Shown here one piece after another: positions 1 to 10,054 of a stretch of 64,000 nt of DNA (position 1 is the stretch's first letter; each line of letters begins with the position of its first letter). A program made the translations under genes and the position numbers. The DNA is from Eopsaltria australis. Taxonomy: Eukaryota; Chordata; Aves; Passeriformes; Petroicidae. The DNA lies in contig JAVTVJ010011652.1 of NCBI GenBank assembly GCA_034509425.1, positions 759,001-823,000 on the forward strand, written 5' to 3'. Under the pieces are notes generated by a model, which worked only from the letters and a program-made list of their open reading frames with translations, searched no databases and was not told where the DNA came from.

Positions 1-2064
1 CTTAATCAATATATTAATACCTACATGTGGAGAAAATTTGTAATGGCTCCATAATTTGACATATAAAAATGAATCAAGAACTAGAAGATGGAAATGGTCA
101 AATTCTGATTATAGATAAAACAGATAGGATTATTAATAATGAGGTACGTTAGTCATCAGGTAAACTTTTACAAAGGGACTGTGGGCTCTTCAGCCCAGAA
201 GCTTTTCAGTCAGGACTGGAAGGCTCTGACCAAGGAGGGCTGGGAAGTGCTGGGTGCAGGTTTCCCAGGTGAGGCATTCTGGCCAGGGCAAATGCATTAA
301 CCATGATGGTCCCTATAACCAGGGATGTACTGGGGCAGCTCAGTCTTCTTCAGCAAATCCAGTATCAGTAAATAAGCCAAGGTAAAACCTAACTGAAGAG
401 TAGGTTCACCTCTTCACAGCAGTGCTGATTCTCAGGAAATCCTGTCACCTATGCTTGGCTTGGTGAAAAGTCCCCTCTTTCCTTCCTGGCTCCCTCCATG
501 GCTGTGTTTTCCTGCAGAAAACATAACAATGGACCCAGGTAATCTGCTTTGTCCAACTCCACTGGTGCCATGCACAAACCAACTGCTCTAATCTTTCTTT
601 TATCTCTTTGCCTCTTTTATTCCCACACTTAAAATTTCAGGCTTGCCACTGGGCAGAAAAGTCTTCTCTAGGAACATATGCTGGATACTTAAATATTGAA
701 GCAAATCTCTGTTTCTGCAATTTAAGTAATTCCAGGGATGACCCTGAGAAGTCATATCTTGGTTGGGATGATATTTAAGTTAGTATTTACAACTGCCTGT
801 GAGTTTTGCTGAGTAAAGGTTATTTGCACAGTAATATTAGACTTGTGCCTCTTTAGTCAGCACTCTCCAGCCCTTACCATGCTGCTCAAACTCAGCAGTG
901 GTGCAATTATCAGCTTCTGTGACCTCTTGATACTGTCACTAGCAATGGAAGGACCCAGGTAGTACCAGCACGCTGCACAAAAGACCCTTCAATAAATAAA
1001 CAGCAAGAATATCTGATTGCCAAAGTGAAGCTTTTAATCACATAGGCTTTTCTATCACTGGAAATGAAGGCAGACATGCTGCTACAGTAATATGGGGAGA
1101 GAAAAAATGAGATTGAGCAGCAGCTAAGAAACAAAGGAGAAGCTGAAGGAAAACAAAATATGGAGATGATTTAAAATCACTTATGAGACCTGCGCCTGCT
1201 AATGCATTTTTTCAAATGATTATGACTTACAGAAAATAAACTCAGACATCTTCTTCTCATTAGAAACACTGAGTTGAAAAAGATATAACCAGTATCCCAG
1301 TGTGCTCCCCTAACATGAGCTTTTGAACCACAGCTACGAAGTTGCATCCAACATTGGTATGCCTCAATATCAGATGTTGCTGGATGATGAGACATCTGTG
1401 CTCTTATATGGACACTCACATTACCCCAGCATCAGCCAGAGTGTTCCTAGAGAACAACTGCTGATGTGTTAGCACGGTCTCTATCTTTCTATTGAGACTA
1501 GTGTGCTCCATCTTTGATTTCATAGTTTTCTAGCTGATGGGAATTTCGAAACAGCTCCTGTAGAGAGCTTTTGCTGTTACTGCTTTTTCTCATTTAGACA
1601 GGCAATGCTGTCAAATATCAACAGAACATGAGATGCACCATTGGTTTAAGCCATGAAGATACAGTGAAAAGTTGAGGCAATGACAAATCACTTTCACTAA
1701 AGCACCGTTTAAAGTGGTGATGAAGAGGCTCAGGGGGTGATGTCTATATCCTAACACAGTTAGTGGTGACCTTTTTAGCGAAGTTTAACCAAAAAGAGGT
1801 CTGGTTGCAAACTTTTGGAAGCAAAGACAAAGGAACACGAAGAGCAAAGCAACAACAGATTTTAGCACCAGGCTACTGGTGCAACATTTTTATTTACTCA
1901 GACTCCAAAACCAACTAACTCTGCCTATTTCACTTTGTTTTCATGTGCAGATACAATTTCTAAGCACAGTTGTGAAGTGAGAGTGGACAAAGTGACAGAA
2001 GAGCCTCGGTAGATTCCAAGTGTAGGGGAAAGGCCTTCAGAGCTGCAAATAATAACCAGAGACT

Positions 2065-2173
2065 AAATTCTGCTCTCTGTCACACTGGAGAAAATTCAAA
2101 GTAATTACCCCACTGACTTCAGTGTAGTGATCCTAGATTTATATTACTGTAAATGACAGCAAAAATTGGACCC
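2065..2173. repeat. Old palindromic interspersed repeat of sauropsid type, degenerate copy
   Basis: The left arm starts AATTCTGCTCTC, followed by a CACACTGG block. The centre has a CACTGACTTCAGTG core. The right arm has GATTTATATTACTGTAAATGACAGC and ends AAAATTGGACCC. This order matches a palindromic repeat often seen in reptile and bird genomes: TTACACTGGTGTAA-like arms around a CATTGACTTCAATG core, with ends resembling AATTCTGCTCTC and its complement. The copy is diverged, so it is old. I recognise the pattern but cannot assign the library name. Confidence 0.5.
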
Positions 2174-2977
2174 AATATAGAAATAATTTATCTAAGGCCC
2201 TAAGTATAGTTAGTTGCACAATTCAATCTGTAAATAATGCCTCTAATGCACATATGGCTAATTTACATCCAGACTATGAGAACATATCCAGTGCTGATTT
2301 CCAGGATACTTGAAGCATTAGGCAGTGCCAAAATAAATCTGCAGTATTCCCAGAGCCCTCACAATCCTTCCAACTTCTGAGGTTGGGAAGAAGATGCACT
2401 ACACGTATTTTGGAAAAGTGAAATTCTATCTGCTCTATAGTAGTTATTGGATAATTCTTACCAAAAGGGCATAGAAGGCTGTGAAGCAGCACTCCATGTC
2501 TACTTGCAAGAGCTCTGCAAGCTCTCTCCTCTCAAGAAGTTGTTTATGTCTAATTTGTCTCTTACTGGGAGCAGAATTCTGAGAGCAGCTTGAGTTTTCT
2601 AAGAATAACCACACTTGAAAGAAAGGAGAGTTTTAAGTAACATTGGAGAAGAGTGCTGGAGTACATACATTTAACACACATAAAACTTAACTGCAGCAAT
2701 TTAAGTTAGATTCCTTCTCTAATCACATATTTATGTTAAGACCTTGCTGAAGCCAAATTGAAATTGATATTGCTAGCAGGAAAGATGGTATAAAAATCTG
2801 AATTATTCACCAGCTCAGCAGGAGAAAAAAAAATTCTGCCAAAATACCAAGTATTGTTCTGAGCTTTATATGAGCACTGCAACATGGGGTGTGAAGAGTA
2901 AGAAAATCCATGTCCTGCTGTACCTTGGACTTGAAAGGAGACATGGTAAGTCTAAGTGTAACAAACACATCAACCAA

Positions 2978-3151
2978 CCTTCCTTCCTTCCTTCCTTCCT
3001 TCCTTCCTTCCTTCCTTCCTTCCTTCCTTCCTTCCTTCCTTCCTTCCTTCCTTCCTTCCTTCCTTCCTTGCTTCCTTCCTTCCTTCCTTCCTTCCTTCCT
3101 TCCTTCCTTCCTTCCTTCCTTCCTTCCTTCCTTCCTTCCTTCCTTCCTTCC
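2978..3151. repeat. (TTCC)n microsatellite, about 43 units
   Basis: An uninterrupted CCTT/TTCC tetranucleotide array of about 174 bp has a single C-to-G substitution at 3070 and no phase change. One strand is pure pyrimidine and the other pure purine. It creates artefactual open frames of repeated FLPS on the + strand and KEGR on the minus strand, which are not genes. Copy number is probably polymorphic. Confidence 0.97.
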
Positions 3152-6100
3152 ATTTGTTCCTTGGTTTGTTGGCGTGTGGGGTTTTCTGTATCATCAGAGA
3201 AGAAGAATTCTCCTGTTATGAACACGCAGGAAGTGTTGAGACCCTGCGGTTAAATGCAGATTAATCACGGCTGCCTCAGTGCTGCAGGTGGATTCCATTA
3301 GACCCTTCAGCAACAGAAGAGACACAGGATAGTCCTCTGGTAGAACAAAATCCCTGGGAAGAGATTTTGGGGGCAGCCAAGCCTGGGAAAAGGTCTTGGG
3401 AATGAGCAGGAAGTTTAAGTGTGTTGTTTTAGTTAAGACTAAACTTCAATGAGGACTCATTTACTCACTCATTGAAAGGAGTACACCATGCTTGAAGGTG
3501 GGTAGGTGTTTTACCCACTTGCTGTGTCTGCCAACTTAGTGCATAAACAAATGGCATAAATATAACAATTTAATTTTCTTACAAATAATTCCATTTATTC
3601 TGTCCTCTTATGGCAGCCTAATGATGTCGAATGTGTAAGTCCTATGAAGCCCTTTGAGGTCCTAGAGAGGGAAAACAATTAGAAAAGTTCAGAATTTACC
3701 TTACAAAGAACTCTTTTTAGAACATAATTTTCTGGTATTTGCCAAGATTCTCCTTTAGGGAGTTGATAACTTTGGAGCATTTGTGAGGTAATGGTCTCTG
3801 AGATCCTTGGAGACCTATAAAGAATAAATGACCTAAAGAGTAAATGCAGGAGTTATTTAAACACAGGAAAAATACCTCTGAAGAAGCCTCATACTCAAAC
3901 AATGATAAAAACCTTTCTTTTTTTCCTTCTCCTGATTCATGAAGGAACCACAAAGGTCATAATTTTGAAGCTGTTTTTTCTACTGTTAATGTTTCCTAGG
4001 TTCTGTCAAGCACAAAAAAATATTATTCTCTGCAAAGATGGTAAAAGTATCCTTGACTCTCCCTGTATTACTTGTGTCCATTTCCAAAGCATAAAAGCTC
4101 TTTAAGGTGTTCAATCATTGGACATGTACCAAAAAAAAAAGAAAAAAAATGTTTATATTTAAGTCTAAAATAGATGCCATATAGCCAATTCCCATTTCTA
4201 GTGTAACTCTTAAATTTGAGCCTCAGTTTGTGTTTCTATGATTTTTTAACAGGTTGATTTTGAAGATTTTTGAACTTCTCCAGTGCTCAGTGTGGAGGTT
4301 TCCATGACGTTTTAGGGGAGCCAAGGACAAATCTGAATTTAGCCCTTAGAGGTTGGTTTGAAAAGAGTTTAACGTCACTGGTGGTGTCTCCTGTGGAGGC
4401 ATTACTGAAGATAATCTGAATTCTGTCAGGTGTAGGGCAGGGTGTATCCCATGGCTGTGTCAGGTTGGAAGTGCTGAAGGAGTTTGCATGACGGGGAGGC
4501 TTTGACAGAAGAGCACAATGGTTTGTGCAGAAGCTGCTGAGAACTAGGTGTTTTCATGTCTTTAAAAGGCTGAACTGAAATCTAACCCAGACAGCTGACT
4601 AACATCTTGAGACACAGGCAGTTTGGGTCAAATCTGGGTGACTGGCAAGTTTAATTATAGTATTTGATGACTGTTTTACAGCATTTAAGCCTCTTTGAAC
4701 TTCACAATGGATGAGAGTGTTGAAAGGCTGTGAAAAATGTTCAGCTAAAAATGAACAAAAAGGATGATGCTTCCAACACTCTTAGTGGTACCTGGCATTT
4801 ATTTGAAGTCTGATATTTCACACAGTGCTTCCATATCCGTGACTCCAGGTTTCCGGTTGAAAGTACTGACTTTCTATCAGAACAATGGGCAATTCTATGG
4901 CATTTGCCTGATTTCAAGCCCCCACTCCCCTTTTCAGAGACACATTTCCTTTGCTGTTTCTTGTCTGATCCTGTTCCTTGCAGTGATGCAAGAAAGGCAG
5001 GTGAAGAGTGAGGCAGGGCAGACGCAAACTGCATCCCAAGCAGATAAACCCACAGCTGGCTAGAGAGAACAACAGCACAGCAGAAATGACACTGGCAGTA
5101 CCTGAGAGCTCAGGACCACTGAGGTGTGTGTAGGGCTTTCAAAATTCAGTCCTAGTGTTGAGGACAAAGGTCTCCCCCTTCTGAGGAGATGTTCCACAAG
5201 AGTCAATGTGAAAAGTAAAAGAAAGCACACAGAGCACGACAGTGGCCTAACTCACCCAGCTTCAGCAAACCTTGAATATTCTGGGTTGCAAAATTTGGGG
5301 TCAGGACAGAAATTTCATGAATATTCTTCTAGTTTTTAATAATTACATCAAAATATTTCCAGTGTAATGAATTCCTCTCAAACCAAGAGAGCAGACAAAG
5401 CCAGTAGCTTGAGAAAAACCTTCCAATTCACAGTGGAGGGTTTGAGCCCAGATATTTGATTTCTGCATTCAATTAATTCTAGTGAATTCCTGAAGAAGTC
5501 ACTAATTGAAAAAATAATGACAGCTAAGATAAAGCTAACAGGCAACAATGTTCAGTCTCAAAAATTGCTGTCTTTCCAGAAAACAGTTTGGACAGTTGCA
5601 ACAGCTACTGAAAGTTATTCAGCAAGGCAGAAAGCAGAAGCTTGTCACATGTCGAGACAAAACCAGCCTGTTCCTCACAGCAATGTAACGTTCAAAGCAA
5701 ACACGCTGCCCGCAATCTGCCAACTAAGAATTATTCAGCAAATAATTTCAAAGAGGAGACAGCATCTTCATAAAAAAAATAACAAAATGTTTCCTACTTC
5801 ATAAACGGAAATCAGGGAGAAATTAAATCACCAAATTACCTGCTACAGTTTACCAGTGCAAATACAACTGCTCTTTAGCAAGTATGCAACTGCAAATGAG
5901 AAGGAGAACATGGAACTGTCTCAGTGGCACAGGCAAAAAGATTTTCTTGCATTTTCTTTTGAAAGAGCATCCAGAATATCAAGGCTCATGTTTAATCAGA
6001 TGTACTGTACGCTCAGGAGGGAGAAATGAGAGGGAATTACTAATTACTGAAATTAAAAAAAAATCCACCATATTTCTTGGAATTCCCTTTTTTAAAAAAA

Positions 6101-9100
6101 ATGATCTCCTGGGTCAGAAATGACTGGCAGAACATGTAATAGAGATAGGTGGCACACATGAGCTTTAAGGTTCCATATTAAATATACCATAGATATCAAT
6201 TGTTTTTCAAACTCACTCTCATCACTATCTGCAAGGAGATGGGACATTGGAGTAGCCACCAGGAACACAGGACAGCTATTGCAAATTAGAAATGCAGAAA
6301 CAGTTTCCTGAGGCCACATATTCCAGCCTTGATGGCTTTTTCTTCATCAGCAAGAATTCTGGGCTTGCTTTTTTCAATTTTCTCCAACGCTACACAGGCA
6401 GTGGCAGAACAGGGAAAAGGGGCACAGCACTACAGGAGATACCAACCTTCCACAGGGAGAAATCCTCTTCACCACAGTGCAGCATACAAGGGAGCTACAT
6501 TTGAGTGCAAGCTCCAAACATAGTGTTTTGAGCTCAAAGTCCTCTAAAAGAAACTAAGGACTGGAAAATTTGTGATGAGACGTCATCAGTGTAAGTGGAC
6601 TTGGAGAGCAGAAAACATGATACTGCAGCAACAGTGAGTTTAAAACATTATTATTACAGAACAGTGGATAGCTATGGTGCACTGAAGGAATGGTAGAATC
6701 CTGTAACCAAAATGGTGCACAGGAAATAAAATGGATTTTCTAATGTAATATTTACTTAATCTTGGACAGTGATGAGCAAAACCTACACTGCATACAGGCA
6801 CTGAGCAGTCGTGGTGGCTCAGTGAATGAAAATCTGAGTCATTTCTGGATTAATGCTCTAACACAGTGCCAGGGGACACTGTGTTGCTGGAGATATCATT
6901 ATTTCCCTGAGATATTTTGTCATTTATATCCCACGTTACATTCCAGGAGATGACAATTACCCTATTCCAAAGAGGGCAAAATCAAAAGGCCAGCTTTCAG
7001 CTTGACCCTAGGGGGGTGTAAGAGGGAATAAAATATATCTGGTGCACCTTTGAGCAGAATTCTCTTCAAGCACAGGGGTGGAGGAGTTGAGAGGGCATCT
7101 CCCCAGTGCCTGCTCCACCAGCTGAGCAGAGAGGAGAAACATGAGAAAGGGGAAAGGTTCCACACTCCTCTTCTCACATGCCAGATTGCACATAAGGAGT
7201 GGAGGACTAATAATCTGTTTAGTTTTGAAAGCAGGAAAGGCAGATTGGGTATTGCATTGATATATGGGCTGCAGCAGTACAAAAGTTCTTCCACCTTCCC
7301 CTGTTCAGCTGTGTGCATATGTATCCCAGTCAGCTCCTGTTTAGGAAGAGACAATAATAAGAAATTAGAGAATACCATTAAAAGGCAAGGGAAAAAGCAC
7401 AAAACTTGCCAGTTGTAAAAACTCATAAAACTTTTCCTAAGACACAGCATGCGAGACATGATGTTTGACTTAAATCTCTATTAAATAAATACATTCTGCC
7501 TACCTAAAATTCATTTGTTGTTTTGATTTGATGAGTTCATCATGCTTGGTTTCTATTTGGTGCAATGAAGATTATTCTACTGAAACAGAATTTGTATGTG
7601 GTAAAATTAATTTTAGAAATATTTTGATGTACACAAGTCTCTCTGGTTTTCAACAAGAACCCCGTGGCTTTTCCCCATGGCCCAAGTCTCCTGCAGAACA
7701 CTGGCACCATCATCCCTTGTGGATCTTCCAGCCTGAAATACTGCCACTCTGTCCCCAAAGCACAGCAGCTCCTCCTGGGAGCTTCTTTGTGAAACATTTG
7801 GGAAAGATACCTGAGGATGGGGAAGAATGACAGCTGCAGAGTAGGGGAAGGGGTTTTCAGGTGAGGGGGATGGTGATTTATCCCAAAGAGCTGACCTTCA
7901 CCCTTAACTGACCATTAGTGTCTCAGCATTATAAACCAAGGCAGACAACCATAGCAGTTGTATCACTTTCAGAAATTACTATCCTAGATAATCCATTTAC
8001 ACATTTTTGCCTAAATATGATCCCAGGACATGTATTGAAGTTACCATTTCCAACTGGACCATCTATTTTCCTGTCTACAAAGATCAGATACAACGTGGAA
8101 GAGGAAAGAAGTGCCAGCTCTGTGTTAACTATCACAGCTATCATTGCCAGGCAAAAACTCAGGGTCAATGAAGTATTTTTTAAAATTGTGTAGAGAGATG
8201 ACACGAGCTGGGACTCAGGCTAACGACTGTGTGTAGACTGGTGATCCCCAACCTCTTCTGATCCTGGACAATAACTTGCTCAGCATTAGGTATTGTGGGC
8301 AGCATCATACTTTACTCTCCCTAATGGCCTTCAGCTTTAAGTTTTTAATTTCCTGTAGGTCTCAGCTGTATGAAAAGGTCTCCCAAGGCTTTTTGCTCAC
8401 TGACTTGTGAGCCATGGACACGGGGCTCCTAAGTGAGAGGGGGTGGGTGAAGTATTATCTGACCTGGCTGCTGGTTTCACTGCTTTTTATGGTTTGCAGG
8501 GGTGGGGTACACAACCTTGCAACTGTAATTTTTTATTTTTTATTTTTTTGGTAGAAACGACGTTAATACCTGTGACTTCACTTACAGGTGTGCATGTTAA
8601 CACGTGCAGTCTCCAGGTGTACCATCAGCAAAATTATGAGTCCTCAATTCATTTTGTATAATATTCTTTTTATTAATATTTTTATATTTTGTAATTTTCA
8701 ATCTCTCATTTAAATCCAACAGATCTGCCAGGGCGGGTGGATGGGGCTAAAAATAAAGACGTTCCCGAAGAGGCTGGCAGCAGGATGGGTTCCAGAGCAG
8801 CACCACTCCCGGCTGGCTCCATGGCCGCCCCCGAGCCCCTAACATTTAATAATAATAAAAACAATAGACGCCTTTAGCCGAGTTCCCTCCTTTCCACAGC
8901 TCCTGCAGAGCTCTCTGCCCGCTCCAGAAATAAAAATAGCGATGAATTAATTAACGGGACGGGGATCTCAGCCGGGAGGGGGCCCCGGGAGCCCAGCGCT
9001 CCGTCACGCCCGGGAGAGCCGCGGCCTCTCCGGCCCTGCCCGCGGTCAGGGGGGTGCTCGGTGCGCTGGGCAGCGCCTGCCCGGGGAACGGCGGCGAAGG

Positions 9101-9394
9101 GAGGAGAGGGAGGGGGCGAACCCTGCCCTCTGCCCTCTGACCGCCGCCGCCCGCAGCATGGGGAAGGCGGAAGCGGCGGAGCCGGCCCGTCAGGCCGGGC
9201 GGCGGCGGGGGGGCAGCGCGGCGAGAAGCTGAGGCGGCCGCGGCAGGGACGGGCGGACTGACGGAGGCAGGGAGGGCAGCCCGGCACCGAGCCCCCCGCC
9301 GGCAGCGAGCCCCCGCCGGCACCGAGCCGGGACGAGCAGGGGGAGGCCGCCGCCGGCCTGCGGGGCCCCGCGGCGGAGCGGCCCTGCCCGGGGG

Positions 9395-9562
9395 ATGCCC
9401 TGGGGGCGGCGCGGGGCCGGGCCGGCGGCAGCGGCAGCGGCGGGCAGGGCCAGGCCGGGCGCGGGAGGGCGGCGGGGCCGGGGCTGCGGCGGGACCTGCA
9501 GCCCCCGGCCATGGAGCCGCAGGTGGGGCTGCCGGGGAAGGGGGGGACCCGCGGGCTGGTGA
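9395..9562 (+). promoter_or_regulatory. Upstream ORF 1 in RAB11FIP2 leader (55 codons)
   Basis: An ATG at 9395 opens a frame rich in Arg, Gly and Ala that ends at TGA 9560-9562. It overlaps the second upstream ORF in another frame. Its composition simply reflects GC-rich DNA, so a functional peptide is unlikely. If transcription starts upstream of 9395 it could reduce ribosome access to the main start. Whether it is in the mRNA is unknown. Confidence 0.3.
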
Positions 9563-9588
9563 GGACCACCCGCGGCCAGGAGCGCTAG
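9511..9588 (+). promoter_or_regulatory. Upstream ORF 2 with strong Kozak context (25 codons)
   Basis: The start lies in GGCCATGG, with the +4 G and a preceding GCC close to the ideal vertebrate Kozak context. The frame ends at TAG 9586-9588, leaving 113 nt before the main ATG at 9702. It is out of frame with RAB11FIP2 and so cannot be an N-terminal extension. The spacing would allow reinitiation. Its presence in mature mRNA depends on the start site. Confidence 0.4.
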
Positions 9589-9701
9589 AGGAAGGACCAG
9601 CCGAGCCCCTGACAGGTGTCTCCGCCGTAAGTGCCCTTACGCAGTCACTCGAGGACTGACAGACTTTGCGTTTGTTATTGCTGCTGCTGCGATCTTCAAA
9701 G

Positions 9702-10054
9702 ATGATGTTGGCAGAGCAAGCCCAGAAGTGGTTCCCAACTCACGTGCAAGTTACGGTCCTTCAAGCCAAAGGTCTGAAGCCAAAAGGTAAAAATGGCAGC
9801 AACGATGCCTACACCATCATACAGCTGGGCAAGGAGAAGTACTCCACCTCGGTGGCTGAGAAGACCCTGGATCCCATCTGGAAAGAAGAGGCCTCCTTCG
9901 AGCTCCCTGGATTACTCATGCAGGAGAATCCAGAGAAATACATCCTGTACCTGATTGTCATGCACAGGTCGCTGGTGGGGCTGGACAGGTTTTTGGGACA
10001 GGTGGCCATAAGTCTGAATGATATCTTTGAAGACAAGCAAAGGCGGAAAACAGA
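9702..10054 (+). CDS. RAB11FIP2: RAB11FIP2 coding exon 1 (C2 domain)
   Basis: Encodes residues 1-117 and two bases of codon 118 (Glu). It begins MMLAEQAQKWFPTHVQVTVL and carries the C2 signatures NDAYTIIQLG, TLDPIWKEEASFEL and LDRFLGQVAI. In FIP2 this domain binds phosphatidic acid and PIP3 and targets the plasma membrane. The exon ends at the consensus donor GTAAGT at 10055. Reading through the donor gives an immediate TAA. The -3 position of the start codon is A, a good Kozak context. Confidence 0.97.

Larger units (their letters stand above)
1..8930. other. Upstream intergenic DNA, no recognisable gene
   Basis: This stretch lies upstream of the RAB11FIP2 CpG island and is AT-rich. Open frames up to 165 codons occur (for example 6962-7459 on the minus strand). 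None has a recognisable domain, a Kozak start with protein-like codon use, or flanking splice sites that form a gene. Only the old palindromic repeat at 2065-2173 and the (TTCC)n tract at 2978-3151 could be named. In human, the divergent lncRNA CASC2 starts next to RAB11FIP2 (recalled, not checked here). A minus-strand noncoding transcript running left from the island is therefore possible, but nothing in the sequence proves it. Confidence 0.6.
8930..9640 (+). promoter_or_regulatory. RAB11FIP2: CpG-island promoter and 5' leader of RAB11FIP2
   Basis: Sequence changes abruptly from AT-rich (an AATAATAATAAAAACAATAG run lies near 8850) to very GC- and CpG-rich DNA at about 8950. It returns to average composition at about 9640, just before the RAB11FIP2 start codon at 9702. 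No TATA box with convincing placement is visible, so dispersed initiation typical of CpG-island promoters is likely. The exact start site cannot be read from sequence. The G-rich stretch at 9380-9490 on the + strand has repeated GGG/GGGG runs able to form G-quadruplexes. The island could also be bidirectional. Confidence 0.85.

Noticed and set aside
2866..3253. Repeated FLPS and KEGR open frames
   Set aside because: Direct translation artefacts of the (TTCC)n microsatellite.
6962..7459. 165-codon minus-strand open frame upstream of the gene
   Set aside because: Low-complexity hydrophobic/Ser-Leu composition, no known domain, and an opposite-strand frame equally open; consistent with chance.
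8238..8275. hAT-like terminus (GGTGATCCCCAACC..) upstream of the promoter
   Set aside because: Resembles hAT ends only over about 15 bp and no matching inverted terminus was found.
8874..9569. 231-codon minus-strand open frame in the CpG island
   Set aside because: Pro/Ala/Arg-rich frame caused by high GC (few stops); no domain and it overlaps the promoter.
9666..9701. N-terminal extension of RAB11FIP2 (Leu-rich, in frame)
   Set aside because: The extension begins at TTG, not ATG; the family start MML.. is at 9702 with a good Kozak context.
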